Source: Agathobaculum sp. NTUH-O15-33 (GTDB lineage: Bacteria; Bacillota; Clostridia; Oscillospirales; Butyricicoccaceae). From it: a DNA stretch of 64,000 nt. Positions 17,274 to 26,251 of this stretch are shown here, in pieces. How positions within the stretch are numbered: position 1 is the stretch's first letter; every line of letters starts with the position of its first letter. The stretch lies in the NCBI RefSeq assembly GCF_033193315.1, contig NZ_CP136187.1, positions 1 to 64,000 of the forward strand, written 5' to 3'. A program made the position numbers and the translations under genes. The notes beneath the pieces were generated by a model that saw only the letters and a list, made by a program, of their open reading frames with translations, was not told the DNA's origin and did no database searches.

Positions 17274-18865
17274 GACTTCTTCCTCTTGAACGATTTGATT
17301 CGCGTGGCTGCCCATATGATACCGCAGAGTACCAGCGTGGCAGCAGCCGCCAGTCCGCCTCTGGCGGTACTGTCCGGCGTGACTTTTTCTTCTTTCTGAT
17401 CAGACTGTCCTGCTACAAGGACACCTTCACCGGCAGAGGAAACCGCCTCTTCGTCCACGGCCTGCGCCTGTTCTTCCACAGAAGCCAGTGGTTTATCTTC
17501 GGTTGCCTGTGACGGAGAAGCATTTGTTCCTGCCTGTGAGGAATCTTGCAAAGTGGATTCCGTTTCGGTATGCGGCGCGGAGGGCAAGGGCGATTCTGTC
17601 ACGGTGTTTGGAGTGGACGGCAAAGGCGGTTCTGTCGCTGGCGGTGCAAAAGCATCCGCTCCCGCTTGGGGTGAGAGCGGAAGGTTGGATTCAGCGGGCA
17701 GTGCCGTTCCGGTAAAGGCTTCCGTCTTTTCCTTTGATGTGGCGGGCAAACTGCCGCCGCCAGAAGATGCGGCCTCTTTCTGTGCCTCCCGGTCAGATGT
17801 CCCCTGACCGCCGCCGCCCCGGTTGCCTTCGTTATCCTCGTAATCGTCGCTTCCCTGATATTGGCCGACAGGCGGTTCTGTCAGTTGAATAGGATTGCTG
17901 ACCGTTTTTGTTCCGTCCGCACCGGTTACCGTGACGCGAAGATAAAAGGGCGCGCCGGACAACTTGGCAAGGTATTGAAAATCGGTTTTGCTTCTGTCGC
18001 TACGGTTTTTACTGCCAAGGATTCCAAACTGCCCGTTTTCCGATTGAAATTCCTGATCGTCTTTATTCCAGCGGAAAACATATTCCGCATTCCATGTCAG
18101 GGAATCCCGGCTGCGCTCTATTGTCACCGATTCTGTGATGAGAGGGTCAACAAACGGGACAGTCAGACGGGCGGACAGCACTCCTTTTTCCGTCACCTTG
18201 AGCACCGATCCCTGTAAGGACGGTTTTTCAGCGGGAGGTTTCTCGTCCACATCGTTCTCCAGCTTGTCCGATGCGTCCGGCTGGGGATTGGGTGCCGTTT
18301 CCGGCACAGCAGATGTTTCTGTTTCACCGGTGGGCGTTTCCGTTTCCGGCTCTACGATTGGCGGCAAAATGTTCGGAGGCGGATTTTGATTTTGCACCAC
18401 GCCGTCCGGGAGCGTGACGCCGTTTTCGAGCAGAAGCGTTCCTCCCTTTTCCACCACGATTGCGCCGGTCGGCATAGCTTCGCCAGACAGCGCGTTCAAA
18501 CGGCGGATTTGCAGTACGCCGCCCTTTTCCACCACGATCACCGGAGGCGGCCCCATTAATACCAGATTCGGATTATCAACCGTCAGCTTTGAACCTGATG
18601 GGATATGTAAACCGTTGATAAAAATAATGTCAACGCGGCAGGAGGTCGGCTCTAAAACGACCTCGCCCGAACAGACAGCGGGAGCGGTAACACCGCACTC
18701 TTGCAGTCCTGTGCCGGTCAGTCCGTGATACCATGTAAGCAGCTCACGCATCGAGGATACCTCCTGCGGCTGTTCGGCTGTCATAGCCTGACATGGCAGG
18801 GTTCCGAACAGCAAAAACGTGATGGCAAGCAGTAAAACTCCCTGTTTTATTTTACGTCGTTTCAT
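17270..18865 (-). CDS. Secreted membrane-anchored Pro/Thr-rich protein
   Basis: The protein has 531 residues. An N-terminal signal peptide (KQGVLLLAITFLLFGTLPCQA) precedes an extracellular part with VVEKGG-type beta repeats (residues about 110-160: IVVEKGGVLQIRRL and IVVEKGGTLLLENG). Pro/Thr/Glu-rich linkers and an Ig-like segment (about 215-335) follow. A low-complexity region leads to a C-terminal membrane helix (GLAAAATLVLCGIIWAATRI) and a basic tail, KSFKRKKS, which resembles a wall or membrane anchor without an LPXTG motif. Only 26 bp separate its start from the divergent histidine kinase start. It could be a sensor partner or an adhesin; function is unknown. Confidence 0.8.
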   Translation of the reverse strand: MKRRKIKQGVLLLAITFLLFGTLPCQAMTAEQPQEVSSMRELLTWYHGLTGTGLQECGVTAPAVCSGEVVLEPTSCRVDIIFINGLHIPSGSKLTVDNPNLVLMGPPPVIVVEKGGVLQIRRLNALSGEAMPTGAIVVEKGGTLLLENGVTLPDGVVQNQNPPPNILPPIVEPETETPTGETETSAVPETAPNPQPDASDKLENDVDEKPPAEKPSLQGSVLKVTEKGVLSARLTVPFVDPLITESVTIERSRDSLTWNAEYVFRWNKDDQEFQSENGQFGILGSKNRSDRSKTDFQYLAKLSGAPFYLRVTVTGADGTKTVSNPIQLTEPPVGQYQGSDDYEDNEGNRGGGGQGTSDREAQKEAASSGGGSLPATSKEKTEAFTGTALPAESNLPLSPQAGADAFAPPATEPPLPSTPNTVTESPLPSAPHTETESTLQDSSQAGTNASPSQATEDKPLASVEEQAQAVDEEAVSSAGEGVLVAGQSDQKEEKVTPDSTARGGLAAAATLVLCGIIWAATRIKSFKRKKS

Positions 18866-18891
18866 ACTACCTCCAGAAAGGATGTGACTCT

Positions 18892-20853
18892 ATGGCAAAG
18901 CAAAGACGGACATTTTTACCGGGTATTCTCTGCGGTCTGCTGGTACTGGCCGCGCTTTTTACAGTGCTCCAGCTTACCACCCGATACGACAATAAATATA
19001 CCGCCGGGCCGCCTTATGGAAAAGACGGGGTATTCGCCTTTACCGGACAGGATTTGGAAAAGCCGTTGTTCTTGGTGGACGGCTGGCTGCTCTCGGTAGA
19101 CGGCGGAGCGCAGTCCGAAACATTTGCCGGACAATACTCAAACTTTGCTTTTCCGGATCGGGAACACAGCCCGTTTGGAAGCGCGGTCTACCGCCTGTCC
19201 CTTCAATGCCCCGGCACCCACGCACTGCTATTAGAACTGCCGGAGATTTTTACGCGGTACAGCCTTTCCATCAATGGAACGACGGAAGCGACAAATGGCA
19301 GTGGCAGCATGGTGAGCTTTGTGCTGACCGATGAAGCAGAACTGACGCTCACGGTGGAGAACCGGTCGCACTATTACAGTGGCTTATACTATCCGCCGAT
19401 TCTCGGTGCGCCTGACAAAATCGCGGAACTGGCGGGAAAGCGCACCGCGCTTTATACCGCGTTTGCTGTATCGGCGCTGACGTTGGCACTCTTTTCAGCC
19501 GTATTGTGGTTCTCCCGCGCACGGGACGGGCTGTTCCTCCACTTTGGGCTGCTGTGTCTCGCTTTTTCCGTTACCTGCCTGCATCCCTTCATTTGGAAAT
19601 TGGGGCTGAACAGCACACTCTGGTATGCAATCGAAGATTCCGCCCGAATGTTTATGCTTGTGCAGGCGGTGGAAGTAGGCGCGGCGCTGGCAGGGTGGTC
19701 TGACCGAAAGTGGTTTTGCAAGGGTACCCGCATCGCTCTATACAGTGTCTGTATCATTTGTTTTGTGACTGTCTGCTTCATTATACCAAGAGCGGGCGGG
19801 ATAATCAACTTATATGGCGGGGTTGTCGATTTTGCCTATTTGCTTGGCTGGCTGTTCCTTAGCGCCAGCGCCGTGGGAAATCTGCAAAAAGGCTCCCCCG
19901 GTTCGGCGTGGCTCGCCGGTGGCTGCTGTGCCTTTGGTATGGGCTTTCTCGTCAATCTGGTCAACAACAATCGGTTCGAGCCGATTCACGGCGCGTGGCA
20001 GACCGAATATGCAGGCTTTTGTATGGTGCTGCTGTTTGGCGCGGTCATGATCTGCCATAACAGGGAGATGATTCTGCAAAACCGGAAGTTGGTTTCCCAT
20101 ATGGAAGAACTGATTGAGCAGCGCACGTCCGAACTTCAGACCGTACTGTTGGAGCGCAAGAATTTCTTTTCCGACATGGCGCACAATCTGAAAGCGCCCA
20201 TTGAAGCGGTGCATGGCTTTATCTCCATGATCCGGGAGGGGAACCTATATCTCGATGATGAATTGCAGGAATATATCGGGTACATTGAAAGTGAAAACGA
20301 TGAAATAAGACGCCGGGTACAATCGCTTTCCGTGCTGAATACCTTTGACCGGATAACCGCCCCCGTGACCGTGATTGAATTGGATTCGCTGTTGGAAGAA
20401 GTAGAGCGTAAAAACAGGCCGGAAACCGAAGCCGCAGGAATTTATTTAACCACCCACAAGCTGGGCGTTCCTGCCTCTGTCAAAGGGCAGAAGGAGAAGC
20501 TGTTAATTCTGTTTGAAAACCTCATCTACAATGCACTGGCCTTTACCTCGCCTGACGGGAAAATCACGATTGAACCGCGTCTTGAGAATGACCTTATGGC
20601 AATCATCACGGTGTCCGATACCGGCTGCGGTATCGCACCAGAAAAGCTGCCGCATATCTTTGAACGGTTCTATGTGGGACGGGAAAATAAAAACGAGGGC
20701 AGCGGATTGGGACTTTACATCGCAAAACTGACCGTGGAGGAAATCGGCGGCAAAATCACAGTACAGTCCACACCCGGAGCGGGGACTGTGTTTACGATCT
20801 GCCTGCCGTTAGAGAAGGAAAGGGAAAATGCTTTTTCTCATTCTTTGGTCTGA
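18892..20853 (+). CDS. Sensor histidine kinase with 7TM-DISM-type sensor
   Basis: The protein has 653 residues. An N-terminal helix anchors an extracellular sandwich domain (about 30-180), followed by seven hydrophobic helices (about 185-400) as in 7TMR-DISM sensors. A coiled coil (ELIEQRTSELQTVLLERKN) leads to the H-box FFSDMAHNLKAPIEAVHGF with phospho-acceptor His431. The ATPase domain has the N-box ENLIYNAL, G1 DTGCGI, F-box IFERFYVG and G2 GSGLGLYIAK. It should sense a sugar-like or wall-derived ligand outside and phosphorylate a response regulator of this block. It ends 140 bp before a strong bidirectional terminator. Confidence 0.93.
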   Translation: MAKQRRTFLPGILCGLLVLAALFTVLQLTTRYDNKYTAGPPYGKDGVFAFTGQDLEKPLFLVDGWLLSVDGGAQSETFAGQYSNFAFPDREHSPFGSAVYRLSLQCPGTHALLLELPEIFTRYSLSINGTTEATNGSGSMVSFVLTDEAELTLTVENRSHYYSGLYYPPILGAPDKIAELAGKRTALYTAFAVSALTLALFSAVLWFSRARDGLFLHFGLLCLAFSVTCLHPFIWKLGLNSTLWYAIEDSARMFMLVQAVEVGAALAGWSDRKWFCKGTRIALYSVCIICFVTVCFIIPRAGGIINLYGGVVDFAYLLGWLFLSASAVGNLQKGSPGSAWLAGGCCAFGMGFLVNLVNNNRFEPIHGAWQTEYAGFCMVLLFGAVMICHNREMILQNRKLVSHMEELIEQRTSELQTVLLERKNFFSDMAHNLKAPIEAVHGFISMIREGNLYLDDELQEYIGYIESENDEIRRRVQSLSVLNTFDRITAPVTVIELDSLLEEVERKNRPETEAAGIYLTTHKLGVPASVKGQKEKLLILFENLIYNALAFTSPDGKITIEPRLENDLMAIITVSDTGCGIAPEKLPHIFERFYVGRENKNEGSGLGLYIAKLTVEEIGGKITVQSTPGAGTVFTICLPLEKERENAFSHSLV

Positions 20854-20986
20854 CACACCCAATGACTTTTTATTGTGTCGAAACAAGGATATATACTGCA
20901 TCAGAAAAGGGCCGAAATCTTAATAATCTTTCTTCTGTCCTTAAAGTATTTCTTCAAATATTCCGTTCCCTGCATGGGCCATGATG

Positions 20987-21046
20987 AACCATACCACAGA
21001 CCACCAAGAGGGCAGAGCTTCCCCTTGGCGGTCGGGTATGGTTTTT
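20987..21046. terminator. Bidirectional terminator between kinase and conjugation block
   Basis: AACCATACCAC-A-GACCACCAAG faces CTTGGCGGTC-GGGTATGGTTTTT, with a T-run on the plus strand and A-rich DNA at the other end. It insulates the cargo kinase from the leftward conjugation operon, whose last gene stops at 21046. Confidence 0.75.
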
Positions 21047-21303
21047 CACTGCCTCAGTTTGTAAAGCAGGCTGCTTTTTCCGCCGTTGTCTCGCCACCGC
21101 TGTTCCTTTTCCAGATGGCCGGTCTGGATCAGATCGTCGATGGCGCGTTTGACGGTGCTGCGGGAGAGGTGCAGCTCGCGGGCGATGGTGCCGATGGCGG
21201 GCCAGCACTTGCCGTCCTTGTCGGCGCGATCCTTGAGGTACATATACACCGCCTTGGCGCGGTGCGGGAGTTCCTCGGCGTAGATGGAGGAAAAGTAACT
21301 CAG
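21046..21303 (-). CDS. Helix-turn-helix protein of the conjugation block
   Basis: The core is a winged helix of replication-initiator or GntR type: AKAVYMYLKDRADKDGK, PAIGTIARELHLSRSTVKRAIDDLI, QTGHLEKEQRW. The family's usual N-terminus (SYFSSIYAEELPHRA) is encoded upstream of the first GTG. The only start that includes it and sits 8 bases after AGGAGG is a CTG at 21303, so I annotate that rare start; the GTG at 21249 is the fallback. The gene overlaps the end region of virD4 by spacing (start 12 bp inside its stop codon side), so it is probably co-translated. It is likely a regulator of transfer genes. Confidence 0.7.
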   Translation of the reverse strand: MSYFSSIYAEELPHRAKAVYMYLKDRADKDGKCWPAIGTIARELHLSRSTVKRAIDDLIQTGHLEKEQRWRDNGGKSSLLYKLRQ

Positions 21304-21314
21304 ACGATCACCTC

Positions 21315-23156
21315 CTATTCCTCTTGCCGCATGGTGCGCATGGGCGGCCTGCGGGGAGCGCCGCGATGTTCTTTCGGCTCCGGCGCGGGCGAGTGCTGCA
21401 TTCCGCCGCTGGTTCCCGTGGGCAGCTCCGGCGGAAGCTCATCGAAGCCGTCCTCGTAGGCGTCATTGCGGCAGACGATCTCCTGCTCCAGCTCGAAGCG
21501 GTCGGCGTAGGCCACCCTGCGGGCGGCCCGTTCCTCCACCACATACTCCCGGTCGAAGGTGATCCCCCACTTGAAGAACAGGGGCAGCGTGGTCTGCATG
21601 GGACAGCAGCCGGTTTTGGCGAGGATGAAGTGGCCTTTCGGTAGCGTTTTGAGTTCGTCCGGCGTCATCAGCGGGCGCTGGATCATCTGCAGGCTCTGGC
21701 TGGGATCATTCTTCCCCCGGCTGATGGAGCCGGACAGCACCGTCCGGTTGCCAAGGGCCTTGGAGAGAATGTCGGCGCTGTCGGAGCTGGGCGCGAAGCC
21801 GCCGAACAGGATGTCCTGACAGTTGTCGATGATGATGGCGGAACCCTCCTTGCCGTAGTTCTTCTCGAACTGCGCGTAGGATTGGATGATCGGCACCATG
21901 CTGAGCCGTCTGGAGCGCCCGCTGGAAAAAATCATTTCCATCGACTGGATTTTCGGGATGGTGCCGACCTCGTCGGCGTAGATCATCACGCGGCCCGGCA
22001 GCTTGCCGCCGTGCTCGTCGGCCACCGTGAGCATCTCCCGGTAGAGCTGCTGGATGAACAGCGACACCATAAAATATTTCGTGTTATCTTCCTCCGGCAG
22101 CACGATGAAGATGGCGGATTTCTCGTTGCAAAAGGTTTCCGTGTCCAGCGAGCTGTCGAAGCACAGGATTTGCTCCATCTCCGAATCCAGAAAGGCATTG
22201 AGCCGCGACATGGCCGTTGTCAAAATGGAGGCCATCGCCTGATCGGCGGAGTTGAGCGCCGCGCCGGAGAACCACCGGGCCTTGTGCTCCGGGGGCAGCT
22301 TCTCCATGATGAGCTGGAACTGCGATTTGTTCTTCACCGGCGACGGGGCCAGCAGGTCTTGGATCAGCTTGAACACGGAGACAATGTGCCGCTTTTCCGG
22401 CGCACAGTATTCCGCGAGAAGCAGGATGACCGAGGTGAGCAAGCCCTCCGCCGAATCGTAAAAGAATGCGTTTTGTCCATAGCTGCTGGCGTCCTCGCCG
22501 CTGGAGCAGATGATGGTCTTGGCGGTGATCTTGGCGTACTTCTCCGCCTTGGCCTTGAGCGCCAGATTCTCCGGCTCTGCAAGCCAGGCGTCCATGTACT
22601 TGTTGACCATCGACAGAATGTTGTCGCCGTCCGAGCGGGTGGGGTTTCTCAGATCCAGCACGGAGATGTTGTAGCCATAGCACTCCTTGGCGATCCCCGC
22701 GTAGTTGCGGAACAGGTCGCCCTTGGTGTCCGTGCAGACAAAGGACATGCCGCTGGCGCAGGCGTATTCGATGTTGGGGTATAGAAAGTTGGCGGTCTTG
22801 CCAACGCCCGCCGCGCCAATCATCAGGCAGTGGATGTCGCCGGTGTCCACCAGCGCGGTGATTCCGCCCGCGTGTGACCGGCAGCCGACCACGAGGCCCT
22901 GCACAGCGTTTCCTGCGGAATCGCGGGGCAGGTTCTTTCCCCGCCGCCATTTCTGCGGCTCGTAGGGGACGATGGTATATGTCTTTTTGATTTCGTCCTC
23001 GGTGGCGAAGCGGGCGGTGCCGTACTGGCCGTCGCCCACCGTCTTGGATTTGATGCCGTTTAGCGTATAGTAATGCGCCAGCATGGCAAGCCCGCCGATC
23101 ACGGCGAACATACCGATGCCGGACGCCAGTAAAAGAAGCAGCTGTGACGTCTGCAT
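21315..23156 (-). CDS. virD4: VirD4/TraG-type coupling ATPase
   Basis: The protein has 613 residues. The N-terminal membrane helix (LLLLLASGIGMFAVIGGLAML) is followed by the P-loop GAAGVGKT at 114-121, the TDTKGDLFRNY motif and Walker B VMIYADEVGTIPKI. The conserved SGRSRRLSMVPIIQSYAQ segment completes a TraG/VirD4-type T4CP. It recruits the relaxase-DNA complex and feeds it to the type IV channel at the membrane. Gene order puts it with the Toprim protein and relaxase, all leftward. Confidence 0.95.
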   Translation of the reverse strand: MQTSQLLLLLASGIGMFAVIGGLAMLAHYYTLNGIKSKTVGDGQYGTARFATEDEIKKTYTIVPYEPQKWRRGKNLPRDSAGNAVQGLVVGCRSHAGGITALVDTGDIHCLMIGAAGVGKTANFLYPNIEYACASGMSFVCTDTKGDLFRNYAGIAKECYGYNISVLDLRNPTRSDGDNILSMVNKYMDAWLAEPENLALKAKAEKYAKITAKTIICSSGEDASSYGQNAFFYDSAEGLLTSVILLLAEYCAPEKRHIVSVFKLIQDLLAPSPVKNKSQFQLIMEKLPPEHKARWFSGAALNSADQAMASILTTAMSRLNAFLDSEMEQILCFDSSLDTETFCNEKSAIFIVLPEEDNTKYFMVSLFIQQLYREMLTVADEHGGKLPGRVMIYADEVGTIPKIQSMEMIFSSGRSRRLSMVPIIQSYAQFEKNYGKEGSAIIIDNCQDILFGGFAPSSDSADILSKALGNRTVLSGSISRGKNDPSQSLQMIQRPLMTPDELKTLPKGHFILAKTGCCPMQTTLPLFFKWGITFDREYVVEERAARRVAYADRFELEQEIVCRNDAYEDGFDELPPELPTGTSGGMQHSPAPEPKEHRGAPRRPPMRTMRQEE

Positions 23157-23168
23157 GAAAACACCTCC

Positions 23169-24191
23169 TTATGCCATCGCCTGCACCACCTGCTGCGGCA
23201 CAGATGATGGTTCTTCTGCGGGAATCGCCTCCAGACCATGAGCGGCCTTGATATCCTCGTTCCAGTCTTTATGGACGGAAAAGAGCGGGAACACATTTTG
23301 GTATCCCCGCTCCGCCAAAATTCCGGCGATCCGTTTGTCCGCCTTGATGCCCGCCTCGTCGTGGTCGAGGCACAGCCCGATCTTGCTGATCTGCGGATGA
23401 TCGGCGAGAAGCTGCAGGAGCGCGTGCTCCGCCACGCCGCACAGTGCCACATAGCTGTGCCGCTGCCAGTCCTGTTGATAGAGACTGATAAAAGACAGCA
23501 TGTCAATCGGGGCCTCGAACACATACACTGTGTCGCTGGTTCCGGCATAGTGGAAGCTGAAGTGCGGATCGCAGCCCTCCACGTTGCCCTTGTAAGCATC
23601 GCCGCCCGTGTACGACTCGCCAAGAGCCGCCGCTTCGCGGCGGTTGCTCGCTTGCACGCGCCTGCGGGCGCAGTAGGTGCCGCGTTTATGTGCGTGACGG
23701 GCGACGCCCTCCTTGTCGCGGCCCACGAACACCGCGTTGTGATACTGCGCGTCCTCGTAGAGCAGACCCGCGTGGGCGAAATGGGACACCACTTTTTGAT
23801 CCAGCAGCCTGCTCTTGATGAGATAGGCGAACACCCGGCGCATGGTATCATTGGCGGGCGGCAGAGCAAAGGCTTTCTTCGGCTCCGGCTTCCTGTGCTC
23901 GCTCTCCCGGTAGCCCTGTCCCTGCTCTCCATTTAAGAGCATGGTCACGGCCTCCGGGAAGGAAAGGCCGTAGTGGTACTGCACAAAGTCTATGGCGAGG
24001 CCGCCTTTCCTCGCGCCCTCGGCGTGGTCGAACCACTCGCTGCCGCGCACGGTAATGCTGTGGTCGCTGGCCAGACGTTTCTCCGGGCCGGATTTGATGA
24101 GTTTTTCTCCCTGCCGTTCCAGAAAGTCCACCAGATCCACGGCGTTGGCCCGCCGCTTCTGTTCGTTGGTGAAATAAATGTATTCGGACAT
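23169..24191 (-). CDS. DUF3991/Toprim protein, primase-like, with 63-bp in-frame insertion
   Basis: I start at the ATG at 24191, which has GGGAGG upstream; the frame opens earlier. The N-terminal segment is the CHC2-like DUF3991 domain (VDLVDFLERQGEKLIKSG, SEWFDHAEGARKGGLAIDFVQ). The C-terminal half is Toprim: VYVFEAPIDMLS (Glu) and LCLDHDEAG (Asp-x-Asp). Such proteins are thought to act in replication or priming of transferred DNA. Residues around HKRGTY are followed by 21 extra residues encoded by a palindromic 63-bp insertion (23610-23675); without it the sequence reads RGTYTGGDAYKGN, as expected for the family. The reading frame is preserved. Confidence 0.85.
   Translation of the reverse strand: MSEYIYFTNEQKRRANAVDLVDFLERQGEKLIKSGPEKRLASDHSITVRGSEWFDHAEGARKGGLAIDFVQYHYGLSFPEAVTMLLNGEQGQGYRESEHRKPEPKKAFALPPANDTMRRVFAYLIKSRLLDQKVVSHFAHAGLLYEDAQYHNAVFVGRDKEGVARHAHKRGTYCARRRVQASNRREAAALGESYTGGDAYKGNVEGCDPHFSFHYAGTSDTVYVFEAPIDMLSFISLYQQDWQRHSYVALCGVAEHALLQLLADHPQISKIGLCLDHDEAGIKADKRIAGILAERGYQNVFPLFSVHKDWNEDIKAAHGLEAIPAEEPSSVPQQVVQAMA
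23613..23675. mobile_element. 63-bp palindromic insertion in the DUF3991 coding sequence
   Basis: The segment is flanked by the 3-bp repeat GTA (23610-23612 and 23673-23675). It contains two hairpins: GAGC-x-GCCGCCGCTTCGCGGCGG-TTGCTC and GCGCCTGCGGGCGC. Its length is a multiple of 3, and removing 63 bp restores a family-like protein sequence. The structure resembles the protein-coding palindromic elements (RPE) known from Rickettsia. Confidence 0.7.
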
Positions 24192-24205
24192 TTTTCTGCC
24201 TCCCG

Positions 24206-26251
24206 TCAAAAATGGATTTGTTGTTGCTGTTCGTGATCGTCGCGGGCATGGCCCTGCGCGATCTGTTTTTCCCGAAGTTTTCGGCGGCGCTTGCGGTCAA
24301 TCTGGAAGGAGCCGCCGCCCGTGGCCCGCCTGTAGTCCTCCCGGAACGCATTGCCGATCCGGTGCAGGAGCCGCGTGGCGGCCAGCAGCACGGAGGGATC
24401 GCGGAAGGAGTCCAGATGATCGAGCAGAAATTGTGCGTAAATGTTACCCTGCGCCGCCGACGCTTCCAGCAGCGGGATGGCTTTCTCTTTGTCGCGGGGA
24501 ACGTCGTGGCCACAGAGATACAGCTTGCCGAGGGCATACTGTGCAAACTGATTGCCCTGCTCGCCGGACGCGGTAAACCAGCGGATGGCCGCGTCCACAT
24601 CCTTGGGGGCATCCGCTCCGGTGAGATAAAGTTTGCCGAGGGCATATTGCGCAAACTCATTTTTCTGTTCTGCTGATTTTGTGAGTAGGTCTATCGCCTT
24701 GGCGATATCCTTGGGGACATCTTCCCCGGTGAGATAAAGTTTGCCGAGAGCGTACTGCGCGAAGGGATTGTTCTGCTCGGCGGAAATTGACAGCCAGCGG
24801 ACGGCGGCGTCCACATCCTTTGGGAGTTCCTCTCCGGCGAGATACATCCTGCCGAGGGCATAGGCCGCGTATTCATTCTTCTGCTCCGCAGCCAGTGTGA
24901 ACAGCTCCACGGCCTTGGCAACGTCACGCTCCACATGCTCGCCGTCGCGGTACAGCTTGGCGAGGGAATACTGCGCCGCCGCGTTTTTGGCCTCCGCCGC
25001 TTTCCTGATCCACGCCACCGCCCGCGCCGGATTGCCGGTGCCGGTTTCCAGCCACAGCTTGCCGAGGGCGTACTGTGCATTGGCGTTGCCCAGCTTCGCC
25101 GACTTCTCAAAGCAGGTCATCGCGGCGGCGTCATCCTTTTGGGTGCCGGTTCCGGTGTGGAGCATCTGGCCGAGGCGGTATTGGAGCTTATCGTCGTGGC
25201 TTTGCTGCTCCAACTGATAAAAGCCGGTGAACGCATCTGTAAAATGCACACCGGCTTTTTCCATATCCTTTTTGGTGCCGATCCCGTCCCGGCACATCTT
25301 GGCCAGTTCGTAGCTGGCGTAGGGATTTTTCTGTCCGGCGCTGCGCCCATAGAGATCAAAGGCTCTTTCATAATCCTGTGCCACGCCATGCCCGCGATAA
25401 TAAAGCGAGGCGAGGGAGTATTGCGCGTACTTGTGATTGGCGGCCACGGCTCGTGAGAACCAAGCGGCGGCCTGTTCATAGTTTTGCGCCGTGCCGAGGC
25501 CCGCCGCGTACAGCTTGCCGATGCGGTACTGCAGATAGGTTTGCTGCCATTGCTCGGCGGACGGCTCCACGGCGAGGAAGGCGGCGAGGGCCTTGGCGTA
25601 CCACTCTTGAGAGGCCGCCGCGTCAGGTTCCATGCCCAAGCCATCCGCGCACATCCTGCCGAGGTCGTGCATGGCCAGCCCGTTGCCGGATTCCGCTTCC
25701 GAGAGAAACAGCCGATAGGCTTCCGTGAAGTCCTGCTCCACATTTTCTCCGCCATAGAGATACTTGCGAGCCAGCTTGTACTCCTTGCTCCAGTCCGCGC
25801 GAAAGTCCGCGCCCGGTTCGTATGGCTCCGGGAAATCCTCCGGCGCTGTCGGTTCCGGTGTGGCATCCTGCTCCGGCAGCTCCCGCGCGGCCTCATCCTC
25901 AAACGTGAAATGGCGACCACCGATTTTCATTGCCTCGGCGATCACCATGTTTTTGATGCTTTTAAATTGTGGCTGGCGGGACAGCGGAGGGAGCGGCTGC
26001 AGCTTGCCGGTGTAGGTTTTCAGAATCTCATCCTGCCACTTGCTCCATGCGGCGTAAAGCTCCGCCACGCGGGCGTCCTGGGCCAGTTCATCCACGATCT
26101 GATCCACCAGTGCCTTAACGTCGGCTTTTAGATATCCGTAGACTTTTTTCCCTCCGGTGTTCTGCAGGCGGCCCGCGAGCCGCTGTATTTTTTCTTCGAT
26201 CACCTTGTCCTCACACACGCCGGACGCGATCTGCCGGAGCAGCTCATCCAT
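24206..26251 (-). CDS. Relaxase C-terminal part with Sel1-like repeats (downstream of frameshift)
   Basis: This frame continues the relaxase after a one-base shift near 26272. It begins with a helical stretch typical of MobP relaxases (MDELLRQIASG..., KKVYGYLKADVKALVDQIVDELA). It then carries about twelve Sel1-like repeats of ~36 residues (AQYALGKLYLTGEDVPKD and relatives, about 220-640) and a basic tail. The ATG at 26251 overlaps the upstream stop in ATGGATGA, so re-initiation could yield it as a separate protein. Sel1 repeats are protein-interaction solenoids. The upstream frame to 26476 is a shadow of the relaxase domain. Its 3' end lies just upstream of the start of the Toprim gene. Confidence 0.75.
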   Translation of the reverse strand: MDELLRQIASGVCEDKVIEEKIQRLAGRLQNTGGKKVYGYLKADVKALVDQIVDELAQDARVAELYAAWSKWQDEILKTYTGKLQPLPPLSRQPQFKSIKNMVIAEAMKIGGRHFTFEDEAARELPEQDATPEPTAPEDFPEPYEPGADFRADWSKEYKLARKYLYGGENVEQDFTEAYRLFLSEAESGNGLAMHDLGRMCADGLGMEPDAAASQEWYAKALAAFLAVEPSAEQWQQTYLQYRIGKLYAAGLGTAQNYEQAAAWFSRAVAANHKYAQYSLASLYYRGHGVAQDYERAFDLYGRSAGQKNPYASYELAKMCRDGIGTKKDMEKAGVHFTDAFTGFYQLEQQSHDDKLQYRLGQMLHTGTGTQKDDAAAMTCFEKSAKLGNANAQYALGKLWLETGTGNPARAVAWIRKAAEAKNAAAQYSLAKLYRDGEHVERDVAKAVELFTLAAEQKNEYAAYALGRMYLAGEELPKDVDAAVRWLSISAEQNNPFAQYALGKLYLTGEDVPKDIAKAIDLLTKSAEQKNEFAQYALGKLYLTGADAPKDVDAAIRWFTASGEQGNQFAQYALGKLYLCGHDVPRDKEKAIPLLEASAAQGNIYAQFLLDHLDSFRDPSVLLAATRLLHRIGNAFREDYRRATGGGSFQIDRKRRRKLREKQIAQGHARDDHEQQQQIHF

